A stretch of DNA of 64,000 nt from Mesorhizobium sp. (lineage in GTDB: Bacteria > Pseudomonadota > Alphaproteobacteria > Rhizobiales > Rhizobiaceae): positions 62,001-126,000 of the forward strand of contig NZ_SUHQ01000007.1 in the NCBI RefSeq assembly GCF_004962245.1, in the 5' to 3' direction. The notes under the pieces were generated by a model. That model did no database searches and was not told the origin of the DNA. It saw only the letters and a program-made list of their open reading frames with translations. This document shows positions 1-8,884 of this stretch, piece after piece; the stretch's first letter is position 1; every line of letters begins with the position of its first letter. A program made the position numbers and the translations under genes.

Positions 1-1158
1 GTTGCCGGCGCCGTTGGTGAAGATCGCGTCGTCGGGCAGCATTTTTTCGAGATAGTTCATGATCGGCCCCATCTGGACCGAGCCGGGACCGCTTTCCGGC
101 GGCGTCGACCAGTCGAGATAGGCTGAATGCAGCTTCGGTGTTTCATCCGCCCATGCCGGCGTGGCGGCCGGTTTGCGCCCGGCAAAGGCTTCGACGAAAG
201 CCGATGGCGAGGCGTTGATCGCCAGCGTCGGCCGGTAGACACGGCCGAGCTCGCCGGCGTCGGCATGGACATGGACCAGCGCCTGGTCGGGGTAGGGGCT
301 CTTCAGCAGCGTGTAGTCCGACGACGGCATCTCGCCCATGCGTCCGCCGACCAGCAGCACGAGGTCGGCCTGCTTGATGGCGGTGGCCAGCTTCGGGTTG
401 ATGCCGATGCCGACGTCGCCGGCATAATTCGGGTGGAGGTGGTCGAACAGCATCTGGCGGCGGAAAGAGCAGCCGACCGGCAGCGACCAGGCTTCGGCGA
501 TCGTCCGCATCCGCGCGACGGCCTGCGCATCCCAGCGCGTGCCGCCGAGGGTAACGAAGGGGCGCTTTGCCTCTGCGAGCCGCTTTTCCAGCGCATCGAG
601 CTCGGCCTCACCCGGCCGCGTTTCGACCGGCGTGTGGGGCAGGGCTGCTGGCGCCTCGGCTAGGCTGGTCAGCATGTCTTCCGGCAGCGAGATGACGACC
701 GGGCCGGGGCGGCCGGACGTCGCCACCGCAAAGGCCCGTGTCACGAATTCGGGGATGCGCGAGGCATCGTCGATCTCGACCACCCATTTGGCGATGTCGC
801 CGAAGAACCTGACATAGTCGACTTCCTGAAAAGCCTCGCGTTCCTTGGCGTGGCTGGCGACCTGGCCGATGAACAGGATGACGGGAATAGAATCCTGCAT
901 GGCGATGTGGATGCCGGCCGAGGCGTTGGTCGCGCCGGGGCCGCGGGTGACGAAGCAGATGCCGGGCTTGCCGGTCAGGCGGCCATGGCAGTCGGCCATC
1001 ATCGCCGCACCGCCTTCCTGGCGGCAGACGATGGTGCGGATCGTCGAATCGTGCAGCGCGTCGAGCACCGCAAGATAGGATTCCCCTGGCACGCAATAGA
1101 TGCGGTCGGTGCCGTTGGCCTCGAGCGCATCGACGATCAGTTGTCCGCCGGTCTTCAT
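1..1158 (-). CDS. Thiamine-pyrophosphate-binding enzyme, acetolactate synthase-like (3' end outside window)
   Basis: An open frame of 386 codons runs from the ATG at 1158 off the left edge, so the C-terminus is missing. The N-terminal domain has the TPP-enzyme pattern: YCVPGESYLAVLDAL near residue 21, then RQEGGAAMMAD with the likely cofactor-activating Glu48, then RGPGATNA. The central domain has LVLLVGGRMGE. This matches the acetolactate synthase/oxalyl-CoA decarboxylase/glyoxylate carboligase superfamily; the substrate cannot be fixed from sequence. Its ATG overlaps the stop of the upstream CaiB-type CoA-transferase (ATGA, 1155-1158), so the two are translationally coupled and probably act on the same acid or acyl-CoA. 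An oxalate-type decarboxylase/CoA-transferase pair is one possibility, not shown. Confidence 0.85.
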   Translation of the reverse strand, partial: MKTGGQLIVDALEANGTDRIYCVPGESYLAVLDALHDSTIRTIVCRQEGGAAMMADCHGRLTGKPGICFVTRGPGATNASAGIHIAMQDSIPVILFIGQVASHAKEREAFQEVDYVRFFGDIAKWVVEIDDASRIPEFVTRAFAVATSGRPGPVVISLPEDMLTSLAEAPAALPHTPVETRPGEAELDALEKRLAEAKRPFVTLGGTRWDAQAVARMRTIAEAWSLPVGCSFRRQMLFDHLHPNYAGDVGIGINPKLATAIKQADLVLLVGGRMGEMPSSDYTLLKSPYPDQALVHVHADAGELGRVYRPTLAINASPSAFVEAFAGRKPAATPAWADETPKLHSAYLDWSTPPESGPGSVQMGPIMNYLEKMLPDDAIFTNGAGN

Positions 1159-2330
1159 TTTCCTGACCTCTCCAGTTCGGCAAGGATTTCTTCTGTGTGT
1201 TCGCCGAGACGCGGCGAGGGCCGCTCATAGACCAGCGGCGTGCCCGACATGACCATCGGCGCACGCACCGAAGGCAAGAGATTGCCATGGCCGTCGTCGA
1301 GGTCGAGCCGCATGCCGCGCGCTATGGTCTGCGGGTCGGCGAACATCTGGCCGATCGTGTTGATCGGGCTGGCAGGCACACTTGCCGCCTCCAGCTTGAC
1401 CAGCAGCGGATCGCGATCGAAGGTTTTCAGCGCATCGATGATGTGCTCGCGCAGCTTCGCCCGGTTGGCGACCCGGGCGGGATTGGTGGCGAAATCGGGG
1501 TTCGATGGCAGGTCGTCCAATCCGACGGCCGCGCAGAATTTGGCGAACTGGCCGTCATTGCCGATGGCCAGGATGATGTGGCCGTCCTTCACCGGCACCA
1601 CTTCGTAGGGCGCGATGTTCATATGCGCATTGCCCATCTGCACAGGCGATTTGCCAGATACCAGATAATTGAGGTTCTGGTTGCCGAGCGTCGAGATCTG
1701 GGTGTCGTAGAGCGCCATGTCGATGTGCTGGCCTTCGCCGGTCTTCTCGGCATGGCGAAGCGCGGCCTGGATGGCGACCACCGAATAGAGGCCGGTGAAA
1801 ATGTCTGATATGGCGACGCCGGCCTTTTGCGGCTCGCGGCCAGCCTCGCCGGTGATCGACATCATGCCGGCCATGCCCTGGATGATGAAGTCGTAGCCGG
1901 CGCGTGGCGCATAGGGGCCGTCCTGGCCGAAGCCGGTGATCGAGCAATAGATCAGCCGCGGGTTGATCTTGCGCAGGCTGTCATAGTCGAGCCCGTATTT
2001 CTTCAGGCCGCCGAGCTTGAAGTTCTCGATCAGCACGTCTGATGTCGCGACCAGCTGACGGATCGTGTCGGCGCCCTCGGGCGTCGAGAAATCGACTGAT
2101 ATGGAGCGCTTGCCGCGATTGCAGGAATGGTAGTAGGCGGCCGAAAGATTTTCGCCGTCATGGCTCATGACGAAGGGCGGACCCCATTTGCGGGTGTCGT
2201 CGCCGCCATCCGGGCTTTCGACCTTGATGACGTCGGCGCCGAGATCGGCAAGCAGCTGCCCGGCCCACGGTCCGGCGAGGATGCGGGCGAGTTCGATTAC
2301 GCGGATGCCTTTCAGCGGAGGCTCAGTCAT
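1155..2330 (-). CDS. CaiB/BaiF family (class III) CoA-transferase
   Basis: 391 residues, the usual family length. The N-terminus GIRVIELARILAGPWAGQLL and the following LGADVIKVE are the hallmark Rossmann-like start of class III CoA-transferases. The predicted catalytic aspartate is Asp176 in AISDIFTGLY, the position that forms the aspartyl-CoA anhydride in formyl-CoA transferase. The enzyme should move CoA between carboxylic acids; the acid is unknown. It is the first gene of a two-gene operon and its stop overlaps the start of the TPP-dependent enzyme downstream by ATGA, which suggests a thioester activation step feeding or following a TPP-dependent C-C bond reaction. Confidence 0.88.
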   Translation of the reverse strand: MTEPPLKGIRVIELARILAGPWAGQLLADLGADVIKVESPDGGDDTRKWGPPFVMSHDGENLSAAYYHSCNRGKRSISVDFSTPEGADTIRQLVATSDVLIENFKLGGLKKYGLDYDSLRKINPRLIYCSITGFGQDGPYAPRAGYDFIIQGMAGMMSITGEAGREPQKAGVAISDIFTGLYSVVAIQAALRHAEKTGEGQHIDMALYDTQISTLGNQNLNYLVSGKSPVQMGNAHMNIAPYEVVPVKDGHIILAIGNDGQFAKFCAAVGLDDLPSNPDFATNPARVANRAKLREHIIDALKTFDRDPLLVKLEAASVPASPINTIGQMFADPQTIARGMRLDLDDGHGNLLPSVRAPMVMSGTPLVYERPSPRLGEHTEEILAELERSGK

Positions 2331-2361
2331 GGATCACCGTGATGGGTCGGAAGCGCAGCCT

Positions 2362-2408
2362 TGCATGTCGTCATCCCAAAACCGCTGCGCACTTTTGGGC
2401 GACATGCA
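2362..2408. repeat. 47-bp palindromic intergenic repeat, copy A
   Basis: Perfect 9-bp outer arms TGCATGTCG (2362-2370) and CGACATGCA (2400-2408) enclose an inner pair CCCAAAA/TTTTGGG around a CGCTGCGC core. The same 47-bp layout recurs at 21080-21126, and a degraded copy sits near 16369-16402. It lies in the gap between the CoA-transferase and hydrolase genes. It resembles the palindromic intergenic elements common in rhizobial genomes. Confidence 0.75.
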
Positions 2409-2472
2409 CTATCAATCCCGCGCGCCGCTGTCACGGTCCTTGCGATAGGCCAACCCAATCTGCCGACGTCGA

Positions 2473-3420
2473 TCATGCCCTCGATCGGGCTTGTTTCAGC
2501 ACGCTGTCGGCCCACGCGGCGAAATCGTCCATGACGACATCCCGGTTCACCTCGTTCAAGCTTTCATGGCGGGTCCCTGCGTAAACCTTTGAAACGAGAT
2601 TCGAAAAGCCCATCCTGTGCAGGCGCCCGGCGAGATGGCTGACCGCCTTGCCGCCGTCGGTGGCGGGATCCTTTTCGCCGCCGACCAGGCAGATCGGAAG
2701 GGTCTTGCGGACGCCGGAAAAATTGGTGTCGTTGGCACCGTCGAAGACAAAGCCGAACAGGTCGCGCCACATCGACACCGAGGCATCCCAGCCGCAGAGC
2801 GGATCGGCGATGTACTTGTCGACTTCGGCTGCGTCGCGCGACAGCCAGTCGAAGGGCGTGCGGCGATCGGGGACGGCCTTGCCCCAGGCCTGGAAGGTCA
2901 ATCTGGGCAGCATGCGCGACGGCATGTCGGAGCCCAGCCGGAATTTTTCCCAGGCCAGGATGACTTGCGCGGCACGACCGGCGAGCCCGGCGGAAAAATT
3001 GGCATTCCAGATGGCGGCGGCGTGCAGCCGGTTCGAATGATGAAGCATGAAATTCAGCGCGACGAGGCCGCCCATGGAATGGCCAAAGACGATAGCGGGC
3101 AGGCCGGGATGCTCGCCGGCGATCAGATCGTGCACGGCCGCGACATCGGCGATGACCTTGGCGCCGCCATCTGATTGAGCGAACCGGCCGAGCGGCGCGT
3201 CGGGTGCCTTGGTGGCGCCATGGCCGCGATGGTCATGGGCGTAGACATGGAAACCGCGCTCACCCAGAAAGGTAGCGAAGCGGACATAGCGCGCGGCGTG
3301 CTCGGCCAGCCCGTGATTGATCTGGACAACGGCGCGCGGGCGGCCCTCGGCGCGTTTTACATAAAGGTTGAGCTCGGCGCCGGTCGGCGATCGCAGTACG
3401 CGCTGTTGGCTGAATGACAT
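2473..3420 (-). CDS. Alpha/beta hydrolase, monoacylglycerol-lipase-like (serine aminopeptidase S33 type)
   Basis: 315 residues. The catalytic triad is readable: nucleophile Ser115 in FGHSMGG, Asp251 in GGEKDPAT and His285 in GTRHE. The oxyanion-side motif INHGLAEHAARY near residue 34 and HDHRGHG near residue 62 are typical of the monoglyceride lipase/lysophospholipase branch. No signal peptide is seen, so it is probably cytoplasmic. It stands alone on the minus strand; the divergent gene downstream of 3619 is an RNase T2. The exact ester or lipid substrate is unknown. Confidence 0.85.
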   Translation of the reverse strand: MSFSQQRVLRSPTGAELNLYVKRAEGRPRAVVQINHGLAEHAARYVRFATFLGERGFHVYAHDHRGHGATKAPDAPLGRFAQSDGGAKVIADVAAVHDLIAGEHPGLPAIVFGHSMGGLVALNFMLHHSNRLHAAAIWNANFSAGLAGRAAQVILAWEKFRLGSDMPSRMLPRLTFQAWGKAVPDRRTPFDWLSRDAAEVDKYIADPLCGWDASVSMWRDLFGFVFDGANDTNFSGVRKTLPICLVGGEKDPATDGGKAVSHLAGRLHRMGFSNLVSKVYAGTRHESLNEVNRDVVMDDFAAWADSVLKQARSRA

Positions 3421-3618
3421 TGTCGATTCGTCTCCAACGCGTTTTTCACCCCTGCGGAGTTTATGTGCGCCGATGCCGGTTTTGCGTCAATCCGTGTTTT
3501 CCGCGGCGGTGTTCTTGCGTCGCAACGTGGGGTATTCGCAATTCTGACATGGAGAATTTGATACCGAGAGGCAGCGGCAGTCTGTCGCCGCAGCATTTTT
3601 CAGCCCGGGGATACTTTT

Positions 3619-4644
3619 ATGCGTATGTGGACAGGTCTTGTTTTCGGATTGGCGGTTGTCGCCGTGTCGCCGGCGGGTGCTGCGCGAGCCGAGGTGAGGA
3701 TGAGCGGCTCCTTCGTTGCCGACGCCTCCTGTCCGGCGACCCAGGCCATCAAGAGCGGCAGGAACCCCGGCAACATCTCGACCGATGCAGGACAGAGCTA
3801 TGAGCTTCTGGCCGGCAACAAGGACACCCCCACGCACTATATGATCCGCGTGCCGGGGGTCGATCCGGAGCGCCGCTGGGTGAAGGTCGGTTGCGGCCAT
3901 GTTTCGGGCGGCGGCGCGTCAACCATGCCGGCCGCGCCTGTGCCGGCCGAAGGAGACAAGCCCGCGGCGCCGGCTTCGGGAAAGCCCGAATATGTCCTCG
4001 CCCTGAGCTGGCAGCCGGCGTTTTGCGAAACCAAGCCCGGCAAGACCGAATGCAAGGCGCAGACCGCGGCCGGTTTCGATGCGACGCATTTCACCTTGCA
4101 TGGGCTGTGGCCGCAGCCGAACGGACATTTCTATTGCCAGGTGGCAGCGGCCGACAAGGCCAACGACAGTCCGGCGCACTGGCAGGACCTGCCGGCGGTC
4201 GAGCTCGACCCGAAAACGCGGTCGGAGCTCGATCAGGTGATGCCGGGCACCGCATCCGACTTGGAAAGGCATGAGTGGATCAAGCATGGCACCTGCTACG
4301 GCAAGAGCCAGCAAGAGTATTTTTCCGATGCGCTGACCCTGATGCGCGCGGTGAACGCTTCGCCGATACGTGATCTTTTCACGCAGAATACCGGTCAGGA
4401 TCTGACGTCGGACCAGATCCGCGGCGCTTTCGACAGCGCCTTCGGCGCCGGCGCCGGCGAGCGGGTCCGCGTCTCCTGCTTGAACGACCGTTCGAGTGGC
4501 AGGCGGCTGATCGGCGAGCTGACACTCGGCCTGACCGGCCCGATCGGGCCGAACAGTTCGCTCAGTGAGCTGTTGCTGGCGTCAGTGCCGACGAACAATG
4601 CCGGTTGTCCGAAAGGCCTCGTCGATCCCGTGGGATTCCAGTAA
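3619..4644 (+). CDS. Ribonuclease T2 family protein, exported
   Basis: 341 residues with a Sec signal peptide (about residues 1-24, ending AARA). Both T2 active-site segments are present: FTLHGLWP (His161) and HEWIKHGTC (His218, Glu219, Lys222, His223). This predicts a secreted or periplasmic endoribonuclease that cleaves RNA through a 2',3'-cyclic phosphate. An N-terminal stretch of about 90 residues precedes the T2 core, followed by a Pro/Ala-rich linker (about residues 98-122); that part has no recognisable domain. Cysteines at both ends fit disulfide bonding in the periplasm. A likely role is scavenging RNA for phosphate and nucleosides. Confidence 0.9.
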   Translation: MRMWTGLVFGLAVVAVSPAGAARAEVRMSGSFVADASCPATQAIKSGRNPGNISTDAGQSYELLAGNKDTPTHYMIRVPGVDPERRWVKVGCGHVSGGGASTMPAAPVPAEGDKPAAPASGKPEYVLALSWQPAFCETKPGKTECKAQTAAGFDATHFTLHGLWPQPNGHFYCQVAAADKANDSPAHWQDLPAVELDPKTRSELDQVMPGTASDLERHEWIKHGTCYGKSQQEYFSDALTLMRAVNASPIRDLFTQNTGQDLTSDQIRGAFDSAFGAGAGERVRVSCLNDRSSGRRLIGELTLGLTGPIGPNSSLSELLLASVPTNNAGCPKGLVDPVGFQ

Positions 4645-4671
4645 CAAGCCGAGCCGGGCCGTCGCTTCGCG

Positions 4672-6179
4672 TCAGCCGCCGAGGCCGCGATCCGGTCTGG
4701 CCCGTGCAGCGAGGCCGTCGGTCTCGCCGCCCGGTTCACCGACGACACGGTCGCGTCCGGTGGATTTGGCCTTGTAGAGGCGCTGGTCGGCCAGTGCGAA
4801 AAGATCGGCGAGGCAGCGGGTCGTCTCGCTGACGGTGGAGATGCCGGCGCTGACGGTGATGTCGAACCGGCTGGTGGTTGCGGATGCCTTGACCGCATGT
4901 CTGATGGTTTCGCCAAACAGCGTGGCGACCGAATGCGGGCGCGAGCAGAGGATGGCGAATTCCTCGCCGCCGATCCTGAACAGCTGGTCCTCGGGACAAT
5001 CTCGCCAAGCAGGCCTGCGATGGACCTCAGCACCCTGTCGCCCTCGGCATGGCCGAAGCGGTCGTTGATCGATTTGAAGTGGTCGACGTCGATGATCAAG
5101 AGGCTGAGCGGCTTGGCCATTCGCAGGCTGGCTGCAACGGCGGCTTCGCCGTCGCTGTCGAAACGTCCCCTGTGCAGCAGGCCGGTGAGTCCGTCGCGGC
5201 CGACATGCTTGACCAGCGCCTCATAGCGCTCGCGATAGGTCAGCGTGTCGAAGATGTCGGACAGTCCGCGCGGCGCCGGGACCTGCCGCGCCTCGAACCA
5301 TCTGATATAGGCGACAAGCATGATGCTGTAGGCAAGCGCCGCGCCCATCTTGGCAAACCAGCCGCCGAAGAAAACCGCGATCGGCGCGCCGGTGACGAAA
5401 TGCAGCGCGGTGAAAAATCCAGCCTGGTCGAACGTGAGCACGCAGGCGACGGAGATCAGGATGCGAGAAAACAGCGCCTTGCGAAGATAACGCCCAAGCT
5501 TTTCGTAGAGCAGGATGATCAGGATGGCGTCGATGAAGAGCAGAATCGTGCCCCACACCATCAGCCAGCCCATCTGGTCGATGAAGCCGATGTCGGGAAG
5601 CCTGCCATTGGGAAGCGGTGCGATCTCATGCAGGCGCAGGACCAGCACGAGCCCGATCATCAGGGCATTGCCGAGCAGCAGGCCGTAGATGGGCTGCCGG
5701 ACGGTCGCCGCATCCTCCTTGACGTAGAGCAGCAGGAGCATCACCAGCTTGCCGGAAAACAGCACGGCGGAACCTGGTGAAACCATGCCGAACGGCAGGG
5801 CGACGTAGAAGACGCTGGCAAGGTAAGTTTCAAGAAAATGCATGACGCCGAGCGCGCAGACGAACACGCCGAGGCCGATGCGGTGCCTGAACCGGAAAAG
5901 CGTGACCATGACGCCGAAATAGAGGACCGCTTCGGCAAGGAGCAGGAAACTGTTCAGCAACGCCGTCGATCCGATCTCTCTGCAGAAATCGCGGCTTACC
6001 GGCGATTCCCCATCCGCACCTTTTTGACGCGGAATGGTTAACCGGAGCTTTCGCCGGGCTATGCGACGAACCGAAAACGTCGCCACCTCAATAAGTGCTT
6101 CTAGCCCGGCGACAGGATTGAAGCGGCAAAACAGTTTGCCGTTCGGCGCTGCATCGCCTACATAGCGCGCAACTTCCAT
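4672..6179 (-). pseudogene. Membrane-anchored GGDEF diguanylate cyclase, interrupted by a frameshift
   Basis: From 6179 the frame encodes a polar N-terminus, then about seven or eight hydrophobic segments (residues about 70-290), then the start of a GGDEF domain (RDGLTGLLHRGRFD, LLIIDVDHFKSINDRFGHAEGD). At the CCC run read from 4993-4995 the frame is lost. The remainder is intact one frame over: EDQLFRIGGEEFAIL, with the GGEEF codons at 4957-4971, then ADQRLYKAKSTGRD and a stop at 4672-4674. Adding one C would restore VPEDQLFRIGGEEF. The product would make c-di-GMP. The start is uncertain because the first 70 residues look less conserved; an in-frame TTG lies just before the first membrane helix. 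It is either a pseudogene or a one-base sequence error. Confidence 0.8.
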
Positions 6180-6220
6180 TCAATCCGACATTCCAGTCGA
6201 CTTTTTCAGGGAAAGCGCGC

Positions 6221-7870
6221 GTGGCACGCCAGTTCATCTATCACATGGCCGGCCTCAACAAGGCCTATGGCACCAAGAAGGTGCTCGAGAACATCCATCT
6301 GTCCTTCTATCCCGACGCCAAGATCGGCATCCTCGGCCCTAACGGCGCCGGCAAGTCGACGATCCTCAAGATCATGGCCGGCATCGACAAGGAGTGGAGC
6401 GGCGAGGCGTGGCTGGCCGAAGGCGCGACCGTCGGCTATCTGGCGCAGGAGCCGGCGCTCGATCCGAACAAGACCGTGTTCGAGAACGTCATGGAAGGTG
6501 TCGCCGCCAAGACCGCCATCATCGAGCGCTACAACGAATTGATGATGAACTATTCCGACGAGACGGCGGACGAGTCGGCCAAGCTCCAGGACGAGATGGA
6601 CCGGCTGAACCTGTGGGATCTCGAACAGCAGGTCGAGATGGCGATGGAAGCGCTGGGCTGTCCGCCCAAGGACGCCGACGTCACCAAGCTGTCGGGCGGC
6701 GAGCGCCGCCGGGTCGCACTCTGCCAGCTCCTGCTGCGCCAGCCCGACCTTCTGCTGCTCGACGAGCCGACCAACCATCTCGACGCCGAGACGACGGCGT
6801 GGCTGGAAAAGCATCTGCGCGCCTATCCGGGCGCGGTGATGATCATCACCCACGATCGCTACTTCCTCGACAATGTCACCGGCTGGATCCTGGAGCTCGA
6901 CCGTGGCCGCGGCATTCCCTATGAGGGCAACTACACCAAATATCTCGAAGCCAAGGCCAAGCGGCTCAAGCAGGAGGGCCGCGAGGACGATGCGCGCCAG
7001 CGGGCGATCGGCCGCGAGCGCGAGTGGATCCAGTCCAGCCCGAAAGCCCGGCAGACAAAGTCGAAAGCGCGCATCCAGGCGTTCCAGGACCTGCTGGATG
7101 CAGCCGACAAGCGGCGTCCGAGCGACACGCAGATCGTCATTCCGCATGGCGAGCGGCTCGGCAATGTGGTGATCGAGGTCGACGGCCTGTCGAAGGGCTT
7201 TGGCGACACGCTGCTCATCGACGACCTGTCATTCAAGCTGCCGCCCGGCGGCATCGTCGGCGTCATCGGCCCGAACGGCGCCGGCAAGACGACGCTGTTC
7301 CGCATGATCACCGGCCAGGAAAAGCCGGATGCCGGCACGATCCGCATCGGCGAGACGGTCAAGCTCGGTTACGTCGACCAGAGCCGCGACGCACTCGACC
7401 CAACCAAGACCGTGTGGGAAGAAATCTCGGGCGGCGCCGAAGTGGTCAAGCTCGGCAAGTTCGAAGCCAACACCCGCGCCTATTGCGCGTCGTTCAATTT
7501 CCGCGGCGGCGATCAGCAGCAGAAGGTCGGAAACCTTTCCGGCGGCCAGCGCAACCGCGTGCATCTGGCCAAGATGCTGAAGACCGGCGGCAATGTGCTG
7601 CTGCTCGACGAACCGACCAACGATCTCGATACGGAAACGCTGGCCGCGCTCGAAGACGCGCTGGAGAATTTCGGCGGCTGCGCGGTCATCATCTCGCACG
7701 ACCGCATGTTCCTCGACCGGCTGGCGACGCATATCCTCGCCTTCGAGGGCGACAGCCATGTCGAGTGGTTCGAGGGCAATTTCGAGGATTACGAGCAGGA
7801 CAAGATCCGCCGGCTCGGCCCGGATGCCGTCAATCCGCACAGGATGACGTATAAGCGGCTGACACGGTAG
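6221..7870 (+). CDS. ettA: Energy-dependent translational throttle protein EttA (ABC-F ATPase)
   Basis: 549 residues with two ABC cassettes. Cassette 1 has Walker A GPNGAGKS (39-46), signature LSGGERRR and Walker B LLLLDEPTNHLD; cassette 2 repeats GPNGAGKT, LSGGQRNR and LLLLDEPTNDLD. There is no membrane domain. The order, length and the opening RQFIYHMAGLNKAYGTKKVL match EttA rather than Uup or ABC-F resistance proteins. EttA binds the ribosomal E site and gates entry into elongation according to ATP/ADP ratio. The start is GTG at 6221, supported by an AGGGAAAG ribosome-binding site. It is divergent from the diguanylate cyclase. Confidence 0.95.
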   Translation: MARQFIYHMAGLNKAYGTKKVLENIHLSFYPDAKIGILGPNGAGKSTILKIMAGIDKEWSGEAWLAEGATVGYLAQEPALDPNKTVFENVMEGVAAKTAIIERYNELMMNYSDETADESAKLQDEMDRLNLWDLEQQVEMAMEALGCPPKDADVTKLSGGERRRVALCQLLLRQPDLLLLDEPTNHLDAETTAWLEKHLRAYPGAVMIITHDRYFLDNVTGWILELDRGRGIPYEGNYTKYLEAKAKRLKQEGREDDARQRAIGREREWIQSSPKARQTKSKARIQAFQDLLDAADKRRPSDTQIVIPHGERLGNVVIEVDGLSKGFGDTLLIDDLSFKLPPGGIVGVIGPNGAGKTTLFRMITGQEKPDAGTIRIGETVKLGYVDQSRDALDPTKTVWEEISGGAEVVKLGKFEANTRAYCASFNFRGGDQQQKVGNLSGGQRNRVHLAKMLKTGGNVLLLDEPTNDLDTETLAALEDALENFGGCAVIISHDRMFLDRLATHILAFEGDSHVEWFEGNFEDYEQDKIRRLGPDAVNPHRMTYKRLTR

Positions 7871-7916
7871 GGGCTCATCGGGCGCGGCGAATTCTCAAAT
7901 GATCTGAGGAGCTGAG

Positions 7917-8687
7917 ATGGCTGACTGGTCCGCCGCCCAATATCTGAAATTCGAGGACGAGCGCACGCGGCCGTCGCGCGATCTCGTGGCGCAGGTGCCG
8001 GTGGAGGCGCCGCGCCGGGTGGTCGACATCGGCTGCGGGCCGGGCAATTCGACCGAATTGCTGGTCGAGCGCTGGCCGGGCGCCCAGGTCAGCGGTTTCG
8101 ACACCTCGCCCGATATGATCGAGAAGGCGAGGGCACGTCTGCCCGGTGTCACCTTCGAGCTGGCGGACGCGGCGACGTGGCAGCCGGCCGAACCGGTCGA
8201 CGTGATCTTTGCCAATGCGGTGTTCCAGTGGCTGCCGGAGCATCCGGCGATCTTCCGGCGGCTGATGGGATTCTTGGCGCCGGGCGGCGCGCTTGCCGTG
8301 CAGATGCCCGACAATATGGGCGAGCCCTCGCACCGGCTGATGCGGGAGACGGCCGCCGAAATGCCGTTTGCCGAAAGGCTCAAGACTGCTGCGCGCGGGC
8401 CGCTGCCGCCGGTGTCGTTCTATTACGATCTTCTGTCGCCGTTCTCCGACCGGCTCGACATCTGGCACACCGCCTACAATCATCCGCTGGCCGATGCCGG
8501 GGCCATCGTCGAATGGCTGAAGTCGACCGGGCTGAAGCCGTTCCTCGATCCGCTCGACGAGGACGAGCGGCGGCTTTTCCTCGAGCGCTACACGGCGGAG
8601 ATCGCGCAAGCCTATCCTAAGACGGCGAACGGCAAGGTGCTGCTGCGCTTTCCCCGCCTCTTCATCGTCGCGCGGCGCTCCGCTTAG
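7917..8687 (+). CDS. tam: Trans-aconitate 2-methyltransferase
   Basis: 256 residues. The opening [23 protein letters not shown], the SAM-binding loop [12 protein letters not shown] and the later [13 protein letters not shown] and VQMPDN segments are characteristic of Tam, a SAM-dependent enzyme that esterifies trans-aconitate, a spontaneous and inhibitory isomer of cis-aconitate. The ATG at 7917 follows a GAGGAGCTGAG ribosome-binding site. It lies 46 bp after ettA in the same direction and may be read through from it. Cytoplasmic; no anomalies seen. Confidence 0.92.
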   Translation: MADWSAAQYLKFEDERTRPSRDLVAQVPVEAPRRVVDIGCGPGNSTELLVERWPGAQVSGFDTSPDMIEKARARLPGVTFELADAATWQPAEPVDVIFANAVFQWLPEHPAIFRRLMGFLAPGGALAVQMPDNMGEPSHRLMRETAAEMPFAERLKTAARGPLPPVSFYYDLLSPFSDRLDIWHTAYNHPLADAGAIVEWLKSTGLKPFLDPLDEDERRLFLERYTAEIAQAYPKTANGKVLLRFPRLFIVARRSA

Positions 8688-8884
8688 CCACACCGAGAGG
8701 CAGTGCCCGGCTGCGCTTGACCCGGTTTTGCCGCCATGCGCATTTCGGCGGTGCAAGATTGTGGTCTTTTACCTCAGGCACTTGATTTAAGCCGGCATAA
8801 ACTGGCTAGGTGCGAAAGATGTTGCGCCGAGCTCTCGCGGCGCCAATTGAAGCCGCAACGCCTGCGCATGGGGACGGACTGGAA

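Noticed and set aside
1197..1808. Plus-strand ORF inside the CoA-transferase gene
   Set aside because: Antisense shadow with His/Arg-rich composition; the minus-strand protein is clear.
4395..6179. A single 594-residue protein across the diguanylate cyclase region
   Set aside because: After about residue 394 the sequence is low-complexity Ser/Pro/Arg, and the true GGEEF half is in another frame ending at 4672.
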